Origin: Lentilactobacillus kefiri
GTDB lineage: Bacteria; Bacillota; Bacilli; Lactobacillales; Lactobacillaceae
Reading direction: 5' to 3'
DNA length: 64,000 nucleotides
NCBI RefSeq assembly: GCF_007989105.1
Contig: NZ_BJVK01000005.1
Span: 1-64,000 of the forward strand
How positions within the stretch are numbered: position 1 is the stretch's first letter; every line of letters starts with the position of its first letter. Below, one piece after another: positions 56,722 to 64,000 of this stretch. The notes below the pieces were generated by a model. That model had not been told where the DNA came from and did not search any database. It worked only from the letters and a program-made list of their open reading frames with translations. Position numbers and translations under genes: made by a program.

Positions 56722-57699
56722 ATGGCTAAAATGACATATATTAAAGCAATTACCAACGGACTTGACCAAGTATTACAGGACGATCCGAAGACTCTGATTT
56801 TTGGTGAAGATGTTGGTAAAAACGGTGGTGTGTTCCGTACAACTGAAGGACTTCAAGATAAGTATGGCGAAGACCGAGTATTTGATACACCATTGGCTGA
56901 ATCAGGAATTTTAGGGATGTCAATTGGACTTGCATTAACCGGTTGGCGTCCAATCCCAGAAATTCAATTTATGGGATTCACAATGGAAGCTGTTGATTCA
57001 ATTGGCGGTCAAATGTCACGTAACCGATTCCGTTTCTCAGGTGACGTTTCAATGCCAATTACCATCAGAACACCATTTGGTGGTGGTACTCATACCGCTG
57101 AACTTCACGGTGACTCACTTGAAAACCTGTTCGTAGGAATTCCGGGATTACGTGTTGTAACTCCTGCAAATCCATACGATGCTAAAGGAATGGTTATCTC
57201 AGCCGTTGAAAACAACGACCCGGTATTGTTCATGGAAAACCTGAAACTTTATCGTTCAATGAAGGATGAAGTTCCAGATGGCCATTACACTGTTCCCCTA
57301 GACAAGGCAAATGTTGTTCGTGAGGGATCTGACATTACCGTTGTTGCTTACAGTGCCGAAGTTAACGAAGCACTCAAAGTAGCTGATAAATTAGAAAAAG
57401 AGAACATCTCAGTTGAAGTTATTGACTTACGTTCATTATCACCAATTGACGATGAAACAATCTTTGCTTCAATCGACAAGACTCACAAAGTAGTTATCGC
57501 CCAAGAAGCACAAAAGATGGCTGGTGCTGGCGCTAAAGTAGCTGCCGACATTGCTGAAAACGACATTATGTCATTGGATGCACCAATTGGCCGTGTGGCT
57601 GCTCCAGACAGCATCTTCCCATTTGCTATGGCTGAAAATTATTGGCTTCCAAATGCTGATGATATTGAAGCTAAGGTACGAGAAATTTTAAACTACTAA
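56722..57699 (+). CDS. pdhB: Pyruvate dehydrogenase E1 component, beta subunit
   Basis: A 325-residue transketolase-like subunit that completes the E1 heterotetramer. GEDVGKNGGVFRTTEGL near the N terminus, PEIQFMGF and RTPFGGGTHTAELHGDS are family-typical, with ThDP-contact glutamate in the PLAESGILG segment. The C-terminal transketolase domain contains IDLRSLSPIDDETI. AAAGGAG lies upstream. It belongs to the pdhABCD operon, which yields acetyl-CoA and NADH. Confidence 0.96.
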   Translation: MAKMTYIKAITNGLDQVLQDDPKTLIFGEDVGKNGGVFRTTEGLQDKYGEDRVFDTPLAESGILGMSIGLALTGWRPIPEIQFMGFTMEAVDSIGGQMSRNRFRFSGDVSMPITIRTPFGGGTHTAELHGDSLENLFVGIPGLRVVTPANPYDAKGMVISAVENNDPVLFMENLKLYRSMKDEVPDGHYTVPLDKANVVREGSDITVVAYSAEVNEALKVADKLEKENISVEVIDLRSLSPIDDETIFASIDKTHKVVIAQEAQKMAGAGAKVAADIAENDIMSLDAPIGRVAAPDSIFPFAMAENYWLPNADDIEAKVREILNY

Positions 57700-57733
57700 A
57701 TTCTAATTTGTAACAGAAAGGAAGTTAGATCCC

Positions 57734-59065
57734 ATGGCTTATAAGTTTAAACTACCAGAAATGGGAGAAGGTATTACTGAAGGTGAAATTGCTACCTGGG
57801 ATGTAAAGGTTGGCGATAAAGTCAAGGAAGACGATCCGTTAGTAGAAATTCAAAACGATAAGTCTGTCCAAGAAATGCCATCTCCAGTTGCCGGAACCAT
57901 TAAGAGTATTGAAAAAAAGGAAGGGGAGACCGCTGAAAAAGGCGATGTCTTAGTTGTCATTGATGACGGCTCTCCTGATGAACCCGATGATTCAGCTCCT
58001 GCAGCACCTGCAAAAGAAGAAGCTGCTCCCGCTAAGGAAGAAACTCCTGCTCCAGCTGCTGCACCTGCGCCTGCCGCTGCTCCAGCCGCAGTTACTGCCG
58101 CACCAGCTGCATCAAATCCAAATGCAATTGTGAAAGCAATGCCATCCGTCCGTCAATATGCACGTGACAAGGGTGTGGACATCACTGCAGTTCCTGCTAC
58201 AGGAAATCATGGTCAAATTACAAAAGCTGATATCGACAACTTCAATCCTGCCGCTGCACCAGCTGCTTCAGCTGCTGCACCAGCATCAGCCGCAGCTCCT
58301 GCCGGCGAGGCAAAAGCCACTGGACAAGCTGTTGCTCCATGGAAGTCCGATCAGCCTGATCTTGAAACTCGTGAACCAATGTCACCTATGCGTAAGATTA
58401 TTGCCAAAGCAATGCGTACATCTAAAGACATTGCGCCTCACGTAACTTCATTTGATGATGTTGAAGTTAGTGCCCTGATGGCCAACCGTAAGAAGTACAA
58501 GCAAGCAGCTGCCGACCAGGATATTCATTTGACATTCTTGCCTTACATCGTTAAGGCACTGGTTGCCGTTATTAAGAAATACCCTGAGTTCAACGCTTCA
58601 ATTGACGACACAACCCAGGAAATTGTTTACAAGCACTACTTCAATGTTGGGATTGCCACAAACACTGATCATGGTTTGTACGTACCAAACATTAAGAATG
58701 CCGATTCCAAAGGGATGTTTGAAATCGCCAAAGAAATTTCTGAAAATACTCAAGATGCTTATGACAACAAGCTTGGCCCAGATACAATGAAGGGTGGTTC
58801 AATTACCATCAGTAACGTTGGTTCAATCGGTGGTGGCTGGTTCACTCCAGTTATCAACCAACCTGAAGTTGCAATCTTGGGTGTTGGTAAGATTGCCAAG
58901 GAACCATACGTTGATCCTGAAGACGGCGAAATCAAAGTTGGCAATATGCTTAAACTTTCATTGAGTTACGATCACAGATTAATCGATGGCGCCCTTGCTC
59001 AAAACGCTTTGAATTACATGAATCAATTGCTTCATGATCCAGCAATGCTGTTGATGGAAGGATGA
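57734..59065 (+). CDS. pdhC: Dihydrolipoamide acetyltransferase (E2) of pyruvate dehydrogenase
   Basis: A 443-residue E2 core. One lipoyl domain occupies residues 1-78, with the lipoylated Lys43 in [11 protein letters not shown]. An Ala/Pro/Glu-rich flexible linker follows, then the E1/E3-binding domain ([15 protein letters not shown]), a second Ala/Pro linker, and the acetyltransferase domain ending with the catalytic His in [10 protein letters not shown]. Only a single lipoyl domain is present, while some lactic bacteria have two. GAAAGGAAG precedes the ATG. Confidence 0.95.
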   Translation: MAYKFKLPEMGEGITEGEIATWDVKVGDKVKEDDPLVEIQNDKSVQEMPSPVAGTIKSIEKKEGETAEKGDVLVVIDDGSPDEPDDSAPAAPAKEEAAPAKEETPAPAAAPAPAAAPAAVTAAPAASNPNAIVKAMPSVRQYARDKGVDITAVPATGNHGQITKADIDNFNPAAAPAASAAAPASAAAPAGEAKATGQAVAPWKSDQPDLETREPMSPMRKIIAKAMRTSKDIAPHVTSFDDVEVSALMANRKKYKQAAADQDIHLTFLPYIVKALVAVIKKYPEFNASIDDTTQEIVYKHYFNVGIATNTDHGLYVPNIKNADSKGMFEIAKEISENTQDAYDNKLGPDTMKGGSITISNVGSIGGGWFTPVINQPEVAILGVGKIAKEPYVDPEDGEIKVGNMLKLSLSYDHRLIDGALAQNALNYMNQLLHDPAMLLMEG

Positions 59066-59072
59066 TCGAATA

Positions 59073-60497
59073 ATGGCTGATGTTGAAAAGAAAGAAACAG
59101 TAATTATCGGAGCTGGCCCTGGTGGCTACGTTGCCGCAATCCGTGCATCCGAATTAGGACAAAAAGTAACACTGATTGAAAAATCAGATACACTTGGCGG
59201 TGTTTGTTTAAACGTTGGTTGTGTTCCTTCCAAAGCTTTGATCGCTGCTGGGCATCGTCTGCAGGAAGCAAATGATGCTTCGACTTATGGAATCACGACT
59301 CAACCAGCTACAATCGATTTTGCCAAAACTCAGGAGTGGAAGCAAAAGAAGGTTGTTGACCGAATGACCAGCGGTGTTAAGATGCTGCTGAACAAGCACA
59401 AGGTTGAAGTCATTCATGGTGAAGCGGTTCTTGATAGTGATACCCAATTACGGGTAATGCCTACTGGACCTCAACAATTCATGAGTGCCGATACCGGAAC
59501 AACTATTCAGTTTGATAACCTGATCATTGCCAGTGGTTCACATCCAATTGAAATTCCTGGATTTAAATTTGACGGTCGAGTGGTTGACTCAACCGGCGGC
59601 TTGAACCTTCCGGAAATTCCTAAAGAATTCGTTGTTATCGGTGGTGGATATGTTGGTACCGAATTAGCTGGTGCATATGCCAACTTGGGTGCCCACGTAA
59701 CGATCATCGAAGGATTGGATTCAATCTTGAATGGCTTTACCAAGGACATGGTTTCATTGGTTGTTAAGAACTTGAAGAAGAAGGGCGTTGATATTCATAC
59801 CAGTGCCAAAGCAATTTCTTCAAGTCAGGATGCCGACAGCGTTTCTGTAACGTACGAGGAAGATGGCAAACAAACAACCATCAAAGCTGACTACTGCATG
59901 GTCACCGTTGGTCGTCGTCCAAATACTGATGATCTTGGCTTGGAATACACCAAGGTTAAAGTTGATGACCACGGAATTGTTCAAACTGATGAACAAGGCA
60001 GAACTGATTCTCCACATATCTTCGCAATTGGAGATATTGCTTCAGGTCCTGCTTTGGCTCACAAAGCATTCTTCCAAGGCAAAGTTGCTGCCGGTGCAAT
60101 TTCCGGTAAGAACACTGCTAACGACTATGTTGGCGTTCCAGCAGTCTGCTTCTCAGATCCAGAAATCGCCGTTGTTGGTATGACTCAGGCACAAGCAAAG
60201 GATAAAGACATCGAAGTTTCAACTTCGAAGTTCCCATTTGCAGGTAATGCCCGTGCCGTATCACTTGACCAAGCCGATGGATTTGTTCGTTTGATCTTCA
60301 CTAAAGACGACAAGACACTTGTTGGTGGTGAAATTGTTGGACCAGGTGCCAGTGATCTGATTGCCGAGTTAAGCTTGGCAGTTAACAGTCACATGAATGT
60401 TGAGGACATTGCCCTTACCATTCACCCACATCCAACTTTGAGCGAGCCTATTCAAGAAGCTGCCGATGTTGGATTGGGATTCCCAACTCATATTTAA
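59073..60497 (+). CDS. pdhD: Dihydrolipoamide dehydrogenase (E3)
   Basis: A 474-residue FAD flavoprotein that reoxidises lipoamide with NAD+. FAD loop VIIGAGPGGYVAAIRA (10-25), redox disulfide Cys45-Cys50 in GGVCLNVGCVPSKAL, NAD loop VVIGGGYVGTELA, and the C-terminal base His-Glu in HPHPTLSE are intact. It starts 7 bp after pdhC and ends the operon at a strong terminator. Confidence 0.96.
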   Translation: MADVEKKETVIIGAGPGGYVAAIRASELGQKVTLIEKSDTLGGVCLNVGCVPSKALIAAGHRLQEANDASTYGITTQPATIDFAKTQEWKQKKVVDRMTSGVKMLLNKHKVEVIHGEAVLDSDTQLRVMPTGPQQFMSADTGTTIQFDNLIIASGSHPIEIPGFKFDGRVVDSTGGLNLPEIPKEFVVIGGGYVGTELAGAYANLGAHVTIIEGLDSILNGFTKDMVSLVVKNLKKKGVDIHTSAKAISSSQDADSVSVTYEEDGKQTTIKADYCMVTVGRRPNTDDLGLEYTKVKVDDHGIVQTDEQGRTDSPHIFAIGDIASGPALAHKAFFQGKVAAGAISGKNTANDYVGVPAVCFSDPEIAVVGMTQAQAKDKDIEVSTSKFPFAGNARAVSLDQADGFVRLIFTKDDKTLVGGEIVGPGASDLIAELSLAVNSHMNVEDIALTIHPHPTLSEPIQEAADVGLGFPTHI

Positions 60498-60537
60498 AAA
60501 GTTTCGATGAGTTCTGTTTAGAACTCGGAATACAAGT

Positions 60538-60584
60538 AAAGCAGGTCATGATGAATGTAGTTGTTCATCATGACCTGCTTTTTT
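60538..60584 (+). terminator. Intrinsic terminator of the pdh operon
   Basis: A perfect stem of about 18 bp (AAAGCAGGTCATGATGAA and its complement) with an 8-base loop, ending in TTTTTT. Confidence 0.95.
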
Positions 60585-60703
60585 GTCCCGCGAACAGCTT
60601 GGCAAATTGTTGAAGCTGGACCGGCGCCACTCACTTTTTTGGAACATCTGTCTTTTGAACTCAGCCAAACATGTAAAATCCCACAAACTTTGATCATTTC
60701 TGT

Positions 60704-60731
60704 TTCACAAACTCAGTATCTATCTTATAAT
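60704..60731 (+). promoter_or_regulatory. Predicted promoter of the UPF0223-suhB pair
   Basis: TTCACA and a perfect TATAAT are spaced 16 bp, 33 bp before the ATG. Confidence 0.65.
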
Positions 60732-60764
60732 AAAGTCAATGCAGTAACGATCGGAGTGAGTGCA

Positions 60765-61052
60765 ATGGCTGATGGGTATGAATACCCTTTGATTGATGGT
60801 TTGAATGTCGATGAAATTATTGATGTTGTGAATTTTTACCAGATGGTTGAGCAGGCATATGAGCAATCCGGGGGTGTCAAAAGATCGGATTTTCTTGCCG
60901 CTTATCGAAAATTCCAGAAAATTCTGCCTTCCAAAATGGAAGAAAAACAACTTGAAAGGGAGTTTGAGAACCGTTCCGGATATGACGCCTATCAAGTCAT
61001 CAAGGCTTCTAAAGACGCACAATCGGTTAATCTGAAGATACACGAGGCATAG
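60765..61052 (+). CDS. UPF0223 family protein
   Basis: A 95-residue small acidic protein matching the UPF0223 (YktA) family of Firmicutes. It opens with YEYPLIDGLNVDEIIDVVNF and has a central KRSDFLAAYRKFQKILPSKMEEK stretch, printed here only in part as the family mark. Function is unknown. ATG 60765 has CGGAGTG upstream; a longer frame back to 60561 would start inside the pdh terminator. It is one base ahead of the next gene, the inositol-phosphatase protein, as in other lactobacilli and bacilli (yktA-yktC). Confidence 0.88.
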   Translation: MADGYEYPLIDGLNVDEIIDVVNFYQMVEQAYEQSGGVKRSDFLAAYRKFQKILPSKMEEKQLEREFENRSGYDAYQVIKASKDAQSVNLKIHEA

Positions 61053-61053
61053 C

Positions 61054-61833
61054 ATGGAAATTAATGAATTAAAGCATATTGATAAAACTGTCCGAGGCTG
61101 GTTGAGTGAATCCAGAGACAATGTTTTAAGAAAAATCGATACCCGGCTTACGGTCGATACCAAAACCAGTCGGAAAGATTTAGTCACGAACGTTGACAAG
61201 CAAAATGAAAAGTTTTTAGTCGGCAAGATTCGTGAATTTGACCCCGATTCAAAGATTCTCGGAGAAGAGGGCTTTGGCGACCAGGTTCATTCCACCAAGG
61301 GACGCATTTGGATTATCGATCCAATTGACGGCACGATGAATTTTGTTAAGCAGCGCAACAACTTTGCCATCATGATTGCATTGTATGAGGATGGCAAAGG
61401 GGTTCTTGGTTATGTAATGGATGTGATTGGCAAACATTTACTTTCAGGAGGTCCTGATCTCGGAGTCTTTGACAATGGCCAACCGCTACCACCAGTTCAA
61501 GATACGCCATTAAGGGAAGGCTTGATTGGTTTAAGTGGTCCCATGGTATTGCATAATGATTATAATATGGTAGACATTGCTCAGCAGTCTTTGGGAATGC
61601 GCATATATGGCAGTGCCGGTATTGATATCGTTTCCGTTCTTCGTGGTGAATTGGTCGGATATATTTCCTACTTAAAGCCTTGGGATTTTGGGGCTGGCAG
61701 AATTTTATGTGAAACTGCCGGACTTAAGATGACAACTATTGACGGACAGCGGTTGGATGTGTTATCATCAACACCAGTATTGTTAGCAACACGAAATGCA
61801 CATCGAGACATTCTTACAATCGTAAGTAAATGA
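61054..61833 (+). CDS. Inositol monophosphatase family protein
   Basis: A 259-residue magnesium-dependent phosphatase of the SuhB/YktC type. Metal-binding motifs are GEEGFGD (70-76), IWIIDPIDGTMNF (86-98) and WDFGAGRILCETAG near residue 210. The family hydrolyses inositol phosphates, NADP-related compounds or sugar phosphates; the true substrate is not predictable. It directly follows the UPF0223 gene and ends at a terminator. Confidence 0.92.
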   Translation: MEINELKHIDKTVRGWLSESRDNVLRKIDTRLTVDTKTSRKDLVTNVDKQNEKFLVGKIREFDPDSKILGEEGFGDQVHSTKGRIWIIDPIDGTMNFVKQRNNFAIMIALYEDGKGVLGYVMDVIGKHLLSGGPDLGVFDNGQPLPPVQDTPLREGLIGLSGPMVLHNDYNMVDIAQQSLGMRIYGSAGIDIVSVLRGELVGYISYLKPWDFGAGRILCETAGLKMTTIDGQRLDVLSSTPVLLATRNAHRDILTIVSK

Positions 61834-61837
61834 TCGG

Positions 61838-61863
61838 ACTGTGACAGTTGTCACAGTTTTTTT
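61838..61863 (+). terminator. Intrinsic terminator before typA
   Basis: ACTGTGAC/GTCACAGT perfect 8-bp stem with an AGTT loop and seven T. Confidence 0.92.
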
Positions 61864-61922
61864 ATGCCAATATATATGATGTACAACATTCGGTTTGATT
61901 TAAATGAAGGGAAGCAAACGAC

Positions 61923-63770
61923 TTGGATACTAAATTAAAGACACGCGACGACATTCGTAACATCGCTATTATCGCCCACGTTGACCACGGTAAGACAACC
62001 TTGGTTAACGAATTGTTAAAGCAGTCAGATACGCTTGATCAACACGTACAAATTGAGGATCGGGCTCTTGACTCGAATGCCATTGAACGAGAACGTGGAA
62101 TTACCATTCTCTCAAAAAACACTGCCGTTCGTTATGGCGACAAACAAATTAACATCTTGGATACCCCAGGACATGCGGACTTCGGTGGTGAAGTTGAACG
62201 TATTATGCGAATGGTTGATGGCTGTTTACTTGTCGTTGATGCTTTCGAAGGTACAATGCCTCAAACCCGGTTCGTTTTGAAGAAAGCTCTTGAACAACAC
62301 TTAACCCCAATCGTTGTGATTAACAAGGTTGACCGTGAAGGTGCTCGTCCTAAAGAAGTTGTGGATGAAGTTCTTGACTTATTCATCGAACTTGGTGCTG
62401 ATGAAGAGCAACTTGATTTCCCTGTTGTATACGCATCAGCTATGAATGGTACTTCAAGTTACGATCCTGATATCAGCAAGCAGGAACATACTATGAAGCC
62501 TATCTTTGATACCATTATCAAGAATATTCCATCTCCTATCGATAACTCAGACGAACCTCTTCAATTCCAAGTTGCAATGCTTGATTATAATGACTTCGTT
62601 GGTCGTATTGGTATTGGCCGAATCTTCCGTGGAACTATCAAAGTTGGTGACAGTGTTACTGTTATGAAGCTTGATGGTTCAAAGCAAAACTTCCGTGTTA
62701 CCAAATTAATGGGATTCTTTGGTTTGAAGAAAGAAGATATCCAATCCGCTAAAGCTGGTGATTTAATCGCCGTTTCCGGAATGGAAGATATTAATGTCGG
62801 TGAAACTGTTGTTGACCCTAAGGATCCAGAACCACTTCCAATCCTTAGAATTGATGCCCCAACTCTGCAAATGACATTTGGTACCAACACTTCACCATTC
62901 GCCGGCCAAGACGGTAAGTTTGTTACTGCCCGTCAGTTAGGTGATCGTTTGAAGCGTGAACTTCATACCGATGTTTCATTACGTGTTGATGACACTGACA
63001 CCCCAGGTTCATGGGTTGTTTCAGGACGTGGTGAATTGCATTTGTCTATTTTAGTTGAAACCCTTCGTCGTGAAGGATTTGAATTACAAGTTTCACGTCC
63101 AGAAGTTATCTATCGAGATGTTGATGGAACAACTTGCGAACCATTTGAAACTGTTCAAATCGATACTCCTGACGAGTATACCGGTTCAATTATTGATACC
63201 CTTTCACAACGTAAAGGTACCATGCAAAATATGGAAACAACCGACAATGGTCAAACTCGTTTGACATTCTTGGCTCCATCACGTGGATTGATTGGTTATT
63301 CAACTGAATTCCTTTCATTAACTCGTGGTTATGGTATTTTGAACCATACTTTTGAAAAGTACATGCCAGTTATCAAGGGCTGGAACCCTGGTCGTAAGAA
63401 GGGTACCCTTGTTTCAATGAACGCCGGTAAAGCAACCACCTATGCAATGATGGGGATCGAAAGCCGTGGTACATTGTTAATCGATCCAGGTACCGAAGTT
63501 TATGAAGGTATGATCGTCGGTGAAAACAACCGTGAGAATGATATCACTGTTAACATCACCAAAGGTAAGAACCTTACTAACGTTCGTGCTGCCGGTTCTG
63601 ATGATATGGCCCGGATTAACACGCCAACCCATCTTTCACTTGAAGAATCACTTGAATTCTTGAATGAAGATGAATTGTGTGAAGTAACACCTCACTTCAT
63701 TCGTTTGAGAAAGAAGATTCTTAACTCAAACACTCGTGAAAAAGAAGCTAAGAAGCAACGTCATAACTAA
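61923..63770 (+). CDS. typA: Ribosome-associated GTPase TypA/BipA
   Basis: A 615-residue translational GTPase related to EF-G that helps 50S assembly and stress or cold growth. G1 is AHVDHGKTT (18-26), G2 RERGITI, G3 [12 protein letters not shown]4 NKVDREGA; the C-terminal BipA domain contains [18 protein letters not shown] and the conserved [11 protein letters not shown] end. The start is TTG at 61923 with AAGGGAAG upstream. It is monocistronic between terminators. Confidence 0.96.
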   Translation: MDTKLKTRDDIRNIAIIAHVDHGKTTLVNELLKQSDTLDQHVQIEDRALDSNAIERERGITILSKNTAVRYGDKQINILDTPGHADFGGEVERIMRMVDGCLLVVDAFEGTMPQTRFVLKKALEQHLTPIVVINKVDREGARPKEVVDEVLDLFIELGADEEQLDFPVVYASAMNGTSSYDPDISKQEHTMKPIFDTIIKNIPSPIDNSDEPLQFQVAMLDYNDFVGRIGIGRIFRGTIKVGDSVTVMKLDGSKQNFRVTKLMGFFGLKKEDIQSAKAGDLIAVSGMEDINVGETVVDPKDPEPLPILRIDAPTLQMTFGTNTSPFAGQDGKFVTARQLGDRLKRELHTDVSLRVDDTDTPGSWVVSGRGELHLSILVETLRREGFELQVSRPEVIYRDVDGTTCEPFETVQIDTPDEYTGSIIDTLSQRKGTMQNMETTDNGQTRLTFLAPSRGLIGYSTEFLSLTRGYGILNHTFEKYMPVIKGWNPGRKKGTLVSMNAGKATTYAMMGIESRGTLLIDPGTEVYEGMIVGENNRENDITVNITKGKNLTNVRAAGSDDMARINTPTHLSLEESLEFLNEDELCEVTPHFIRLRKKILNSNTREKEAKKQRHN

Positions 63771-63786
63771 AATTAACTTTTAAATT

Positions 63787-63826
63787 AAGCCGCAACCAAA
63801 CCTTAACGGAATGGTTGCGGCTTTTT
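63787..63826 (+). terminator. Intrinsic terminator after typA
   Basis: AAGCCGCAACCA/TGGTTGCGGCTT perfect 12-bp stem, 13-base loop, then TTT. Confidence 0.93.
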
Positions 63827-63907
63827 GAGTTGAAAAGTGGCTTAATTTGGATTTTTTTAAAATCCAATAAACCTCGTTGGCAATCCGCAAAATCGGCCTT
63901 TTAATTA

Positions 63908-63916
63908 TGATATAAT
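63908..63916 (+). promoter_or_regulatory. Extended -10 promoter element of the last gene
   Basis: TG-A-TATAAT, 47 bp ahead of the ATG at 63963; no clear -35. Confidence 0.5.
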
Positions 63917-63962
63917 GTAGGTCGATGTCCGTACATACAATTAGAAAAGTGGAGTTGGACCA

Positions 63963-64000
63963 ATGGGGAAAGAACGTTTAAAAAATCTTGATTATGTTAT
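63963..64000 (+). CDS. Start of a gene cut by the window end, probably ftsW
   Basis: Twelve complete codons (MGKERLKNLDYV) are seen after a GTGGAG ribosome site and an extended -10 promoter. The basic start with LKNLDY resembles the N terminus of FtsW/RodA lipid II polymerases, and ftsW commonly follows typA in lactobacilli. With so few residues the identity is inference from position. Confidence 0.5.
   Translation, partial: MGKERLKNLDYV

Noticed and set aside
60561-60764. Upstream extension of the UPF0223 gene
   Set aside because: It begins inside the pdh terminator and crosses a predicted promoter; the family is about 90 residues, matching the ATG at 60765.

Overview
The window is chromosomal DNA from a low-to-moderate GC Firmicute of the family Lactobacillaceae. 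Gene content and order fit a heterofermentative lactobacillus close to Lentilactobacillus, but the genus is my inference from protein style and synteny and was not tested. Most of the window is conserved housekeeping sequence. I see no tRNA, rRNA, CRISPR array, transposase or prophage gene.

Layout. 0-4.7 kb: spxH (minus), then relQ-nadK-rluD, rlmA and trmL. 4.7-7.1 kb: the ftsK/spoIIIE DNA translocase. 7.1-21.1 kb: the division and cell-wall (dcw) cluster, with a tiny DUF4044 gene on the minus strand, a DUF3397 gene, mraZ (behind a 10-bp-periodic GTGG operator), rsmH, ftsL, pbpX/ftsI, mraY, murD, murG, divIB, ftsA, ftsZ, sepF, yggT, ylmH and divIVA. 21.1-24.5 kb: ileS behind a T-box and a 116-nt near-perfect palindrome. 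24.5-28 kb: a diverged cold-shock protein, a Nudix hydrolase, a small membrane protein, mtnN, a cysteine desulfurase and DUF1831. 28-37.1 kb: ilvE, a C-terminal fragment of a second ilvE, a PHP histidinol phosphatase, and a T-box-controlled histidine operon hisZ-G-B-H-A-F-IE-C. 37.2-43 kb: mnmA, an Fe-S-like protein (minus), a histidine phosphatase, a TPR protein and recD2. 43-47.5 kb: a diverged PRPP-synthetase paralogue, an aldo/keto reductase, rbsR, rbsK and a small unknown gene behind a cre site. 47.6-51.6 kb (minus): ADP-ribosylglycohydrolase, lipid kinase, rnjA and rpoY. 51.8-55.3 kb: an unknown membrane-anchored protein, an Rgg regulator divergent from an MFS exporter, and peptide deformylase. 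55.5-60.5 kb: the pyruvate dehydrogenase operon pdhABCD. 60.7-64 kb: UPF0223, an inositol-phosphatase family protein, typA, and the first codons of a probable ftsW.

The most informative region is the histidine block. It has a T-box with a candidate His (CAC) specifier and almost every enzyme of the pathway. However, hisD is missing from its usual place between hisG and hisB (only 5 bp separate them), and hisH stops early at a TAG immediately after FHPEKSG, with recognisable HisH-like residues continuing in frame beyond the stop. Unless hisD lies elsewhere and the short HisH works, the strain should not make histidine. The ilvE/his block also sits between DUF1831 and mnmA, genes I expect to be neighbours.

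Other points to check are: a strong internal Shine-Dalgarno that could release HisE separately from the HisIE fusion; a Prs paralogue whose catalytic loop and ribose-5-phosphate loop are both altered; a 72-aa unknown gene with a consensus cre upstream of its promoter and a hairpin at the predicted mRNA 5' end; and the 116-nt palindrome in the ileS leader. I did not find a clear new multi-gene defence or mobile system.
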